A stretch of DNA of 64,000 nt from Lachnospiraceae bacterium (GTDB taxonomy: Bacteria; Bacillota; Clostridia; Lachnospirales; Lachnospiraceae). Under the pieces are notes generated by a model. It saw nothing but the letters and a program-made list of their open reading frames with translations, ran no database searches and was not told the DNA's origin. A program made the position numbers and the translations under genes. Shown here one piece after another: positions 42,726 to 51,676 of this stretch. The stretch lies in the NCBI GenBank assembly GCA_910574195.1, contig CAJTBF010000004.1:62001-126000 (forward strand). Direction: 5' to 3'. The stretch's first letter is position 1. Each line of letters begins with the position of its first letter.

Positions 42726-43946
42726 TTATAATTTATAACTGTCCGCAAGCCCAAGAATATTTCGCGTATCCAGGACAATTTTCTTTTCCAGTTTATGCAC
42801 ATTTTCTTTTATCTCAGAATGTCCGACCATAATCACAACCATATCCACCGCTTCTAAAAATTCATCCAGCGTATCATATTGATTGGCAACAACTCTTTTC
42901 GTTACAAACGGATCATAAACCTTAAGTCCGTTTGCCAGATGCCGTTCCTGGGATTCCAGCAACTGCAGTGTCGGTGATTCCCTTATATCGTCTACATTTT
43001 CTTTGTAAGCAAGGCCATAAAGCCCAACCCGGGTAATATCATTCAGTCCTCGTTTTTTCATAATCTCGTAAATTCTGTTTAACACAAAATCCGGCATACT
43101 GTCATTTGTCTTCATAGATTCATCTATGACTTTCGCCAGACTGGGATAATCCCCTACCAGAAACCATGGATCCACAGAGATACAATGTCCGCCCACACCG
43201 GGACCCGGCTGAAGAATGTTCACCCTTGGGTGCATATTACATATGCGTATAATTTCATAGACGTCCATTTCATCATGCCTGCATATCTTCGCCAGTTCAT
43301 TGGCAAACGCTATGTTCACTGCACGAAATGTATTCTCTACTACTTTTGACATCTCCGCCGTGCGAATATCTGTTACAACAATCTCTCCCTGGCAGAAAGA
43401 TGCATAGTACTCTTTTACTTTTTCTCCAACCTCTTTTTCATCTGCGCCAATTGTTCTGCTGTTATGACACAGTTCGTAAACCATGTTGCCTGGAATAATT
43501 CTCTCCGGAGCATGAACCAAATGGATATCCTTTCCTGTTTTAAATCCACTTTTTTCAATCTCCGGTCTGATATACTTTTCAATAGTTCCAGGGGAAATGG
43601 TAGATTCAATTACTACTACCGCTCCTTCTATGCATACTTTCATAACTTCTTTCACAGCATTTATAACATATTTCGCATCCACTTTCTTTGAAAATTTGTC
43701 ATACGGCGTAGGAACGGATATGATATATGTATCTGTGGTCTGATATTCTGTCGTAAATGTAATGCCGGCGTCAACCGCTGATTTGAATAAATGTTCCAAC
43801 CCTTTTTCCTTGAATGTTGTACGCCCTTCATTTAAAGTATCTACCAGTTCTTTATTATAGTCTGTTCCTATAATATCCAATCCGTGCGAGGCCATCATCA
43901 ACGCTGTCGGCAATCCTATGTATCCCAGTCCAATTATATTAATCAT
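42726..43946 (-). CDS. wecC: UDP-N-acetyl-D-mannosamine dehydrogenase
   Basis: 406 aa from the ATG at 43946, which overlaps the end of the polymerase gene. NAD-binding INIIGLGYIGLPTALMMASH, ISVPTPYDKFSKK, STISPGTIEKYI, then AELAKICRHDEMDVYEII-like central helices and the catalytic Cys in GPGVGGHCISVDPWF, with the C-terminal LAYKENVDDIRESPTLQLL. It oxidises UDP-ManNAc twice to UDP-ManNAcA, and the epimerase wecB is in the same locus. A UDP-HexNAc dehydrogenase of related specificity cannot be excluded from sequence alone. Confidence 0.92.
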   Translation of the reverse strand: MINIIGLGYIGLPTALMMASHGLDIIGTDYNKELVDTLNEGRTTFKEKGLEHLFKSAVDAGITFTTEYQTTDTYIISVPTPYDKFSKKVDAKYVINAVKEVMKVCIEGAVVVIESTISPGTIEKYIRPEIEKSGFKTGKDIHLVHAPERIIPGNMVYELCHNSRTIGADEKEVGEKVKEYYASFCQGEIVVTDIRTAEMSKVVENTFRAVNIAFANELAKICRHDEMDVYEIIRICNMHPRVNILQPGPGVGGHCISVDPWFLVGDYPSLAKVIDESMKTNDSMPDFVLNRIYEIMKKRGLNDITRVGLYGLAYKENVDDIRESPTLQLLESQERHLANGLKVYDPFVTKRVVANQYDTLDEFLEAVDMVVIMVGHSEIKENVHKLEKKIVLDTRNILGLADSYKL

Positions 43947-45390
43947 CTTTTTTCTCTTCCCTTTCTTCCACCTTTTTCTCTTTAGATCTTCTGGAAAATA
44001 CTTTCCATTTTCCAATGTGCATATACTTTATATCAAGAATAAACAAAATAAAAACCGTAACCAAAAATACATATGCTCCCTGCAAAATGGGACGCAGATC
44101 AGCCGACGCATTTAACCCGAAAAATCTCTCGGCCAAAATGATGCCAAAAAGCAATTGCAAACGCTGATTGATCATACATTCAATTACCATATCCAGCCGT
44201 GCCGCAAGATAGGCAACCAATATGCACAAAAGAATTGTCCCTATAATTCCGGCCTGAATATATCCAAATGAAATCAGATCGTTCGGTTTTCCACCTGTAT
44301 TTCTCCAATCCACACCGGAAATATACTCCGAAGTATTTTCGTAAGAAACCGGAAATTCCACTCCCGGAAGGAGGCTGAAAATATCTTCATATATCGTAGC
44401 AAAATAGGTAAATCCATATTTCTTTACAATATATGGCAAATTCAGACATACCGTAAACGGGCAGGCAAATTCCCCGAGAAAATTCATATAATTTGCACTA
44501 ATCTCCCCAAATCTGCTTGTATTAAAGTAAAAAAACACATTATCCAATAGCGATAATAACGGCATACTGACAATTGCCATGGAAAACATAATGAGCCACG
44601 TTCTTTTATTTGTCTTCTGGTTTTCCTTTAACCAAATGTAGAGAAAGCAGATCCCAAACATTAAAATTGGAGAACGCCCTGCTTTATATAGAAAGTAAAT
44701 CGTAACCACAAAAAAAGAGCTTAACAATAAAAATAAATTTACCTTTGTCTTTTCCACACTCCAGGTATAGCTGAACAGATACGGAGCTATTTCTACCAAT
44801 GCGGCAGGTATGGTTAATAAATAAAACCTGGTATAATCCGACAGATTACTGTTATGCTGACGTAATGTTTCCGCCAGAGAAAGCGTATTTCCAATACCGC
44901 CCAGCGATATAATTAAAACGGCAAAACATAAGGTTCCCACTGCAAATGTCAGAATTCCGATCCCTCTTGTGATTTTATATATGTTATTGTCATTCTCTTT
45001 TGAAGCAATTTTTGCGTCGGCAATTCTTTCAGAATGAAACTTCATTGTCTTATGATATGTAATAATGATAGTAAATAGTGCAATATATCTTAATAAAACT
45101 GTATATGCAAAATCATACGGCGTTTTATCTATAATATGCGGATAATAATTGACAAAAGAAGCCTGAACTCCCAGTGTATCGATATTCCATACACATAAAA
45201 AAGAAATAATAATATAATAAAGAAGAAAGCCAAACAAAATTCCCGCGTAAGCTCCCGTCATATTTTTCATCACGCATTTATTACACCAATTTATTTCATA
45301 AATACTTATGATTCCCAATGGAATCAGTGAACACAAAAAGAATAAATTATCAATCATATCGTTGCTCCCCGGTATCATTGTGAATATCAT
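43939..45390 (-). CDS. Wzy-type polysaccharide polymerase
   Basis: 483 aa with about eleven or twelve membrane helices and a large external loop around 290-390 (ANYMNFLGEFACPFTV, ISGVDWRNTGGKPNDL), as in oligosaccharide-repeat polymerases of the O-antigen polymerase/EpsG class. The cytoplasmic tail is highly charged (RRSKEKKVEEREEKKD). Wzy proteins have low sequence conservation, so the call rests on topology and on position between the transferases and precursor genes. Overlaps both neighbouring genes by 4-8 nt. Confidence 0.75.
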   Translation of the reverse strand: MIFTMIPGSNDMIDNLFFLCSLIPLGIISIYEINWCNKCVMKNMTGAYAGILFGFLLYYIIISFLCVWNIDTLGVQASFVNYYPHIIDKTPYDFAYTVLLRYIALFTIIITYHKTMKFHSERIADAKIASKENDNNIYKITRGIGILTFAVGTLCFAVLIISLGGIGNTLSLAETLRQHNSNLSDYTRFYLLTIPAALVEIAPYLFSYTWSVEKTKVNLFLLLSSFFVVTIYFLYKAGRSPILMFGICFLYIWLKENQKTNKRTWLIMFSMAIVSMPLLSLLDNVFFYFNTSRFGEISANYMNFLGEFACPFTVCLNLPYIVKKYGFTYFATIYEDIFSLLPGVEFPVSYENTSEYISGVDWRNTGGKPNDLISFGYIQAGIIGTILLCILVAYLAARLDMVIECMINQRLQLLFGIILAERFFGLNASADLRPILQGAYVFLVTVFILFILDIKYMHIGKWKVFSRRSKEKKVEEREEKKDD

Positions 45391-46715
45391 TGAATCAGGC
45401 GCTTATAGTATTCATTCTGGAATTCACGCGAGAACTTTTCTACGTTTAATTCTGTGTTGAATTCGCACATATCATTCTCCCAATCAACATACATTTTATG
45501 GATTGCTCCTTGAATCTCCCTGGAATCATCATTTACGGAAATACCAATTTTATAGTCATCTATAAGCTTTTTATGTATTCCATCACTGCTCCCAATTGAT
45601 AAAATAGGCTTTCCCGCCCTTAAATAATCATAAAATTTCCCACTGATAATATATCTGGAAGAATGATCTTCTGTGGTATGTAATAACAACAAAACATCCG
45701 AAGTCAATATATATTTGTAAGATTCCATAGCCGGTACCGTTCCTATAAACTCAATGTTCTGAAATTCCTGTTTCAATTCCGTAATTAATTTTAAAGACAA
45801 ATCATTTACCCCAATAAATCTCAGCTTTATCCTTTTGTTCACTTTACTTATTTCTCTGTAAGCATCTATCAATGATTTAATGTTTCTGATCCCGTCATAG
45901 ATGATTTCAATCGTTCCGACATAAGAGATTGTAAACATCTCATTTCTTCCTGTCTCTTCCTCCTCTATCTGTTCCCAGGTTGACGCACTGAATCCATTTG
46001 CTATTACTGCAATATCCTTTCTGGGAAATGAAAATTCCTTACTCATGTCGTCTGCAAGATATTCGTTCGTACAGACAATTTTATCCGCATATGATATATA
46101 TTTTTTCTCGTCTCTGAAACTCTTTTTCGATGTTCTTTTCCATAGATTCCAGGGATCCCGATAATCATAAATCAGCCTCACATCGCAGTTGTTTTTCACA
46201 TACTTTCCGATGGATAATAGATGAAATGCGGGGACGGAAATGATGACTGTCTTAATATGATTCCGATGAATATATTCCGTAATTTCCCGCACATGTTCTT
46301 TTACCCAAACCAGTGTAATCAGACCATTTAAAAAAACAGGTTCATTATATAAATAAGAATCCAAAGCATTCATTGCTTTATACAGGAACACATTTTGTTT
46401 TACGAATTTTCGGAATGCTTTCAACATATTTGTACATTTATTTTCTGACTCTTCTTTATTTTCTTTCCTGACCAGATTTCTCGAATCCAAAAACCTCTTC
46501 AAAAACCTGTTATTTACTTCCAGTGATTTGATTTTAAAATGGATCTTCTTCCCGTAACTATTATTGGTACTGCTCTTACAGTGAAATACGGTAACATCAT
46601 ACCCATCTTTTGTTAAACATTCTGCTAAATAGTACATTCTCTGGCATCCGCCCCATGAAGATGTGTACGGTATCATATCATAGGTAACTATCGCAACTTT
46701 TTTATTTACATCCAT
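45387..46715 (-). CDS. Glycosyltransferase family 4
   Basis: 442 aa GT-B enzyme: VAIVTYDMIPYTSSWGGCQR at the acceptor lobe, LIYDYRDPWNLWKRTS, the inter-lobe ADKIVCTNEYLADDM, then FTISYVGTIEIIYDGIRNIK and the donor site with DVLLLLHTTEDHSSRYIISG and FDYLRAGKPILSIGSSDG. Soluble. Its stop overlaps the polymerase start by 4 nt. Donor unknown. Confidence 0.88.
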   Translation of the reverse strand: MDVNKKVAIVTYDMIPYTSSWGGCQRMYYLAECLTKDGYDVTVFHCKSSTNNSYGKKIHFKIKSLEVNNRFLKRFLDSRNLVRKENKEESENKCTNMLKAFRKFVKQNVFLYKAMNALDSYLYNEPVFLNGLITLVWVKEHVREITEYIHRNHIKTVIISVPAFHLLSIGKYVKNNCDVRLIYDYRDPWNLWKRTSKKSFRDEKKYISYADKIVCTNEYLADDMSKEFSFPRKDIAVIANGFSASTWEQIEEEETGRNEMFTISYVGTIEIIYDGIRNIKSLIDAYREISKVNKRIKLRFIGVNDLSLKLITELKQEFQNIEFIGTVPAMESYKYILTSDVLLLLHTTEDHSSRYIISGKFYDYLRAGKPILSIGSSDGIHKKLIDDYKIGISVNDDSREIQGAIHKMYVDWENDMCEFNTELNVEKFSREFQNEYYKRLIQ

Positions 46716-46740
46716 AGCGTTTTTCTTCTTCCATCCCCTT

Positions 46741-47691
46741 TCAGATATTTTTAAGCAACACCTTTACCTGAAAACGTATTTGCCTGTATCTGCTGCCTGG
46801 TTTCAAATCCTGATCTATTAATACACACAGCATATTTCGAAACGATTTTTTATAGTTGACAATTTCCAGTATTTTAAGTCTGTCTTTATCAGAAATCTGT
46901 GTTCCAAACTCACGGAGCAATTCTAACGCATCATAATATCTTGGCTGCGTCCTCCAATCAAAAATGTATTTCCATTCCCGTTTTACCCTGGCGATACTTA
47001 TATTCCTCTTAGCGGTTCCAACCGCGTTACTTCCATGTTGTCTGTAATTTATATGAGGAGTGAAATCATAAACTATATTTCCAAACAAACTGCAGACACA
47101 ATATAACCATGTATCGTGCATAGAAAACCGAGACGGCCGTTTTTCCGATATTATTTGAGATAAACACCTATTGTAAACAATTGTACAACCCGTAGGTAGC
47201 GTATCAGACAAAAAAGAATATTCTCGAACCGCTATATGCGGCTGACTATGAGAATTTCGGATAAACACATTATTTTCATCTACGATTCTTAAATTGGAAT
47301 AATACATTGCCGGCTTATCTCCCGGTAATCTATCCAACATAAGAATTGCCTTTTTTAATTTATCCTGATCCCAGATATCATCCTGATCCGCCAGAGCATA
47401 ATATTCTGTATGATTTTCCTGTGCCATCAAATCAAAAAAAGAGCCGCACGCTCCCAGATTTTTTTTTGCTTTAATTATTTTCATGTTGGAATGATCAAAT
47501 TGATATTCTTTTAATATATCCATTGTACAATCTTTAGATCCGTCATCCCGCACAATCAGATAAACACAAACATCTATCTGATGAAATATACTGTCAAGCT
47601 GATCTTTTAAAAATTTTTCCCCGTTATACGTAGACAATAACACGGTTACTTGTGGAACTGATTTTTCAGTTTCTTTCTTCTTATGATTCAT
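46741..47691 (-). CDS. Glycosyltransferase family 2 (rhamnosyltransferase-like)
   Basis: 316 aa. GT-A motifs VTVLLSTYNGEKFLKDQLDS, LIVRDDGSKDCTMDILKEY, KKNLGACGSFFDLM, and ALADQDDIWDQDKLKKAI, the A-D-Q-D-D-x-W form frequent in rhamnosyl- and related transferases. A later SMHDTWLYCVCSLFG probably contributes to the acceptor site. GGAGAAAA directly precedes the ATG. Confidence 0.88.
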   Translation of the reverse strand: MNHKKKETEKSVPQVTVLLSTYNGEKFLKDQLDSIFHQIDVCVYLIVRDDGSKDCTMDILKEYQFDHSNMKIIKAKKNLGACGSFFDLMAQENHTEYYALADQDDIWDQDKLKKAILMLDRLPGDKPAMYYSNLRIVDENNVFIRNSHSQPHIAVREYSFLSDTLPTGCTIVYNRCLSQIISEKRPSRFSMHDTWLYCVCSLFGNIVYDFTPHINYRQHGSNAVGTAKRNISIARVKREWKYIFDWRTQPRYYDALELLREFGTQISDKDRLKILEIVNYKKSFRNMLCVLIDQDLKPGSRYRQIRFQVKVLLKNI

Positions 47692-47762
47692 TTTTCTCCA
47701 TATTTAAAATACCATAACTATTACGATGTAATTCTTATTTTTGTCATATCTGACTCGAGAGA

Positions 47763-48581
47763 TCAGCGCAACACTTTCTGGAAAAATATTGTTCGTATTT
47801 TCAAAGGCATAAGTGAAACCATTAATTGTATAAGACACGTAATACCATAATCCATTTTTGTAATGTAGCCTGTTTTTAAAATCTGTTTTCTCCCTCTACA
47901 ATATTTACGAAAATATTTCCAGCCGCCTCTTCGCTGTATCATAGCCATACCCGTTCTGGCATAAACCAGCGGAGTATCCAGATTCATTCCCCTGGCTCCT
48001 GCATGCAGCATCTCACACCATAAAAGATCATCCTCCATTAGCAGAGCGTTTTTATAATTCCCAACCTTTAAAACAGAACTTTTCTTATACATGACTGTCA
48101 TATGGTTAAATGCACTTCTTTGCCTCTGATATTTTCGTATCTCTCTGTCTGTTAAAGGAACTTTTCTTTCGGATAATTTATTGGTGATCTCTCCTTCAAA
48201 CTCCACGATATGACCGCCCACAATATCCAATTGAGGATTTTGTTGAAAGGATTTTATTTGCATTTTGAATCGATCCGGTACACAGATATCGTCTGTATCC
48301 ATTCTGGCAATTAACTCATAAGAACATTCTTTGATTCCTGCCGCCAGAGCCAGACCCAATCCCTGGTTTTTCTTCAGTTTTACTCTTTTAAATGGTATTT
48401 TACTTTCTTTTTCACATGCATCAATTCTCTGTTCTAATTCTTCCGTAAGCGGACCATCTTCTACCAGAACGATTTCGTCCGGTAAAAGTGTCTGGGCAAA
48501 TATACTATCCATACACTTTCGAAAATACTCCGGTTTTTCTTTTACATATATGGATAGCAAAACACTAAATCTAAAATCCAT
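47763..48581 (-). CDS. Glycosyltransferase family 2 (AmsE-like)
   Basis: 272 aa from the ATG at 48581 with a GGGGAAGAG site; the open frame runs 17 codons further. FSVLLSIYVKEKPEYFRKCM, EIVLVEDGPLTEELE, KKNQGLGLALAAGIKECSYE, and IARMDTDDICVPDRF with the metal-binding D-x-D. This pattern matches the AmsE/CpsE subgroup, which adds the second or third sugar in exopolysaccharide assembly. Confidence 0.88.
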   Translation of the reverse strand: MDFRFSVLLSIYVKEKPEYFRKCMDSIFAQTLLPDEIVLVEDGPLTEELEQRIDACEKESKIPFKRVKLKKNQGLGLALAAGIKECSYELIARMDTDDICVPDRFKMQIKSFQQNPQLDIVGGHIVEFEGEITNKLSERKVPLTDREIRKYQRQRSAFNHMTVMYKKSSVLKVGNYKNALLMEDDLLWCEMLHAGARGMNLDTPLVYARTGMAMIQRRGGWKYFRKYCRGRKQILKTGYITKMDYGITCLIQLMVSLMPLKIRTIFFQKVLR

Positions 48582-48644
48582 TTTTTCTCTTCCCCAACTT
48601 TTCATCATTTTCTGCGAATCGTTCTTATCCAAATTCTTATATTT

Positions 48645-49328
48645 TTAAATCATCGCTCCGATCGTTCTTATCATTGTCTTCCATTCTCTGAAAATCCCGA
48701 ATTTCTTCATACTTTCCAGATTATATTCCATCTTTTCCGGCAGTATTTTTTCTATATATATCTCATCTACATTCTCCGCTTCACCAAGTATTTCCGCTTC
48801 GTCTTTATAATAAATGCTCGCTTCCGAGGTTACTCCGGCCGGTAAAAGCAATGTCGCCTTCATCTCATCCGTATAAGCATCCACATACTTCTGTACTTCC
48901 GGCCTTGTCCCTACAAAGCTCATATCTCCGGTTATGATGTTCAGTAGCTGCGGAATCTCATCAATTCGATATTTCCTGATTTTTTTCCCGACTTTTGTAA
49001 TTCTTGCATCATTTTGCCGGGTCACAAGCGTCCCTTTTTTATCGGCGTCTGCCACCATTGTCCGAAATTTAAAAATGCGAAATACTTTCCCATACTGTGT
49101 CACCCGTTCCTGTCGATAAAACACGGGGCCTGGGCTGTCTGTTTTGATCCAGACAGATACAAGCAAAAACATCGGTAATAACACAACCAGCAAAATCACA
49201 GATAAAATAACATCAAAAAAACGTTTTAGTATCAAACTAAAGCGTTTTCTTTTCAGTCTGTTATAATATTTTCTGACCGTCTCATTTTGCATAAAATCCG
49301 GAAGCTCGTCCCACTCTCTAAATCGCAT
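48645..49328 (-). CDS. Priming sugar-phosphate transferase (EpsL/PglC-like)
   Basis: 227 aa from the ATG at 49328, overlapping the aminotransferase gene. One membrane segment (VILSVILLVVLLPMFLLVSV, about 40-60) precedes the catalytic domain: PGPVFYRQERVTQYGKVFRI, FKFRTMVADADKKG, KYRIDEIPQLLNII and MSFVGTRPEVQKYVDAY. This polyprenyl-phosphate phosphoglycosyltransferase moves a sugar-1-phosphate to undecaprenyl phosphate, the first committed step of the repeat unit. The short monotopic form and neighbouring amino-sugar genes suggest an acetamido or diacetamido sugar as first residue. Confidence 0.93.
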   Translation of the reverse strand: MRFREWDELPDFMQNETVRKYYNRLKRKRFSLILKRFFDVILSVILLVVLLPMFLLVSVWIKTDSPGPVFYRQERVTQYGKVFRIFKFRTMVADADKKGTLVTRQNDARITKVGKKIRKYRIDEIPQLLNIITGDMSFVGTRPEVQKYVDAYTDEMKATLLLPAGVTSEASIYYKDEAEILGEAENVDEIYIEKILPEKMEYNLESMKKFGIFREWKTMIRTIGAMI

Positions 49329-50559
49329 AACAGACCTTCCCACATTCCTTCCATATTTCTGTCACTTTAAGAACGATATATTCCACGTCTTCTTCCTCCA
49401 GACAGGTATGCAGCGGCAGCGTGATCTCATTCTCATACTGCCGGTACGCGTTCGGATAATCTGAAATATCAAATCCAAGGTTTTTATAAGCTGTCATCAT
49501 CGGCAGCGGCTTATAGTGTACATTGGAAGCGATTCCCTGCTCCGCCAGTTGATAGATCAATTGGTTCCGTTCCTTTTCCCCGATTCCCGGTATCCGCATA
49601 AGATACAAATGCCCGCTGGATAAATTTTCTCCTGTATAGTGATCCAACACCTGCACTCCGAAGGGCCGGAATGCCGCATGATACCTCTTAACTATTTTTT
49701 CCCTTTTCATCAATATATCCGGATAGCGTTCCAACTGTCTCAATCCAATCGCCGCCATAATATCCGTCATATTCCATTTATAGGCCGGTGACAAAATATC
49801 ATACTCCCATGCGCCCAGCATGTTTTTCGCCAGGGCGTCTTTCGACTGTCCATGCAGGGAAAGCAGCATAAACTGCTGATAGATCCAGTCATCGTTAACT
49901 CCCTCAATGGGATTCCAGGTAAGCGCCCCACCCTCCGCTGTCGTCAGATTTTTCACCGCATGAAAGGAGAAGCTAGTAAAGTCGGCAATCGAACCGCTTC
50001 TTTTCCACCTTCCTTTCATCTGTCTTTTCGCCCCGAGGGCATGGGCGCTGTCGGCAACCACGATCACTCTCCCGATTGCCTCCTGCACCCGGTTGGATGG
50101 ATGAAACAGCTTCTTTTTCCTTTCCACAATCTCGAAAATCTTCTTATAATCACACAAAACTCCGCCAAGATCTACCGGAATCACCACTTTGGTTTTTTCT
50201 GTAATTGCGTCCTCGAAAGCCGCATAATCCATCTCATAACTGTCTTTTCCCACATCCACCAATACCGGCTTCGCCCCTACATGACAGACCGGGCTTGCCG
50301 ACGCCGTATAGGTATAGGCCGAGGTAATCACCTCATCTCCCTCACCCACGCCCAGAAATCTCAGGATCGCTTCCAGGCACGCCGTAGCGGAATTCAATGC
50401 CACTGCGCGTTTTGTTCCACAATATGCCGCAATCTCTTTCTCAAACTGCTTTACCCGGGGTCCTGTCGTAATCCAGCCGCTTTTTAAAGTTTTTACTACT
50501 TCTTCTATTTCCGGATCTGTAATATCCGGCGGAGAAAAGGAAATTTTTCTTTTTTCCAT
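49318..50559 (-). CDS. DegT/DnrJ/EryC1/StrS sugar aminotransferase (ArnB/PglE-like)
   Basis: 413 aa PLP enzyme: ISFSPPDITDPEIEEVVKTL, SGWITTGPRVKQFEKEIAAY, LNSATACLEAILRFLGV, VVADSAHALGAKR and the Schiff-base Lys in SFHAVKNLTTAEGG. A C-terminal domain (HLYLMRIPG, HYKPLPMMTAYKNLGFDISD) completes the fold. Second sugar aminotransferase of the locus and distinct from the LegC-type one, which suggests either two amino sugars or two steps. It lies 14 nt after loaP and overlaps the priming transferase. Confidence 0.9.
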   Translation of the reverse strand: MEKRKISFSPPDITDPEIEEVVKTLKSGWITTGPRVKQFEKEIAAYCGTKRAVALNSATACLEAILRFLGVGEGDEVITSAYTYTASASPVCHVGAKPVLVDVGKDSYEMDYAAFEDAITEKTKVVIPVDLGGVLCDYKKIFEIVERKKKLFHPSNRVQEAIGRVIVVADSAHALGAKRQMKGRWKRSGSIADFTSFSFHAVKNLTTAEGGALTWNPIEGVNDDWIYQQFMLLSLHGQSKDALAKNMLGAWEYDILSPAYKWNMTDIMAAIGLRQLERYPDILMKREKIVKRYHAAFRPFGVQVLDHYTGENLSSGHLYLMRIPGIGEKERNQLIYQLAEQGIASNVHYKPLPMMTAYKNLGFDISDYPNAYRQYENEITLPLHTCLEEEDVEYIVLKVTEIWKECGKVCYAI

Positions 50560-50572
50560 CTGAACTCTCCTC

Positions 50573-51127
50573 TTATATTCTTTGTCTGTTCTCTTTTGTC
50601 TGCTCTCTTTTCTTTCCTACAATCTCTATTCCAAGATGGATCACCGTCTTCCGGTTCATAAAGTCCACCTCTACCTTCGCAATCCGCCGGTGCAGGTCTA
50701 TCTTTTTAACGCGCCCTTCCATATCCTTCAAAGGCCCCGACAGAATCGTGATCGCGTCCTCCTTTGATACGGAGACCTCCGAGATCTGTACTTCCGTGTT
50801 CTGTCCTTGGGAACCTGTGAGCCGCTCTAACCATTCCACCTCATGTTCCGGAAGGGGAATGAACTGTTCCCCGTCTTTCCCCAGTATTTTAGTCAACGCG
50901 GGGATATCTCTTAATCTCAGATATAACTCTCTAACATTCTCACTGGTTATGAATATATAACCGGGAAGTAATTTCTCATGTAATTCCTTCCATTCCCCCC
51001 GGATCTTCTTTCTTACATGACGGATTGGATGAAAACAGCGGCCATACAGTTCTTTCTCTATCAGAACTGCGATCCGTTCTTCTATTTTACTCTCCATTCC
51101 GGAAGTAACCTGTATCACATAATACAA
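50573..51127 (-). CDS. loaP: LoaP, NusG-family processive antiterminator
   Basis: 184 aa. The NGN domain begins MYYVIQVTSGMESKIEERIA and includes GRCFHPIRHVRKKIRGEWKE and KLLPGYIFITSENVRELYLR. A KOW-containing C-terminal domain follows (ITILSGPLKDMEGRVKKIDL). This matches LoaP proteins of clostridia and bacilli, specialised NusG paralogues that suppress termination across long polysaccharide or polyketide operons. The start is a TTG (51127), with AAAGGAG about 12 nt upstream. It is the first gene of a 27-kb co-directional run, and its leader carries a tandem-repeat block. Confidence 0.9.
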   Translation of the reverse strand: MYYVIQVTSGMESKIEERIAVLIEKELYGRCFHPIRHVRKKIRGEWKELHEKLLPGYIFITSENVRELYLRLRDIPALTKILGKDGEQFIPLPEHEVEWLERLTGSQGQNTEVQISEVSVSKEDAITILSGPLKDMEGRVKKIDLHRRIAKVEVDFMNRKTVIHLGIEIVGKKREQTKENRQRI

Positions 51128-51177
51128 AGCATTTTTACACTCCTTTACCAGTCGGATGTCCCATAACTCTTTCCCTT

Positions 51178-51445
51178 AACGGACAGACAAGCTGTTATCG
51201 CCCGACAAGGTATAATCCGCAAGACATCCCATATTGCATGCCTCTAACGAAGTGCGCGGACAGCTATTGCCGTCTAACAAGGTATACCCACAGCCCATTC
51301 CGTAATTCATGCCTCTAACGGAATGGGCGGACAGCTATTATCGTCTAACAAAGTATACTCGCAGCACATTCTGTAATTCATGTCTCTAACAGGGCAGTCG
51401 GACAGCCATTGCTGTCCGCAGAGTATGCTTCGCCATCCATGCCTC
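51178..51445. repeat. Tandem array of about 3.7 diverged 70-bp repeats in the loaP leader
   Basis: Units start near 51224, 51294 and 51365, with partial units at both ends. Each contains CATCCCATATTGCATGCC-like or CATTCCGTAATTCATGCC-like text, then CTCTAACGGA, a GGACAGCTATTRYCGTC block and AACAARGTATA. Same family as the copies at 11.1, 56.8 and 58.8 kb. The remaining non-coding stretch from 51128 to 51676 includes a GGGAAAAACTCCC hairpin near 51450 (minus strand) and no confident promoter. Confidence 0.85.
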
Positions 51446-51676
51446 ACGGGAGTTTTTCCCACTGCCACAGTCACTTGTCTGTAACCCTGTAAAAATAACT
51501 TCTTACATCGTCAGAATTTATCAGACAGCAAATATATCATACTTTCAAATATCCAAGTGCCCTTGCTGCAAGGATCTTTTAAAAGTAATCCTGGTTCTTT
51601 CCGGTTTTCGGATATGTGGTGAGAACCTTCTCTGTTTATTTCAGATCAAAAAATGAAGAACAGTTTCGGAAGTTCA

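Noticed and set aside
43904-43946. wecC start region as a possible frameshift because of the A-rich overlap with the polymerase gene
   Set aside because: Both frames are normal: the polymerase ends ...KKDD-stop and wecC begins MINIIGLGYIG, a plain overlap.
51178-51445. Tandem repeats considered as a CRISPR array
   Set aside because: The units are contiguous with diverged sequence and no unique spacers, and no cas genes are nearby.
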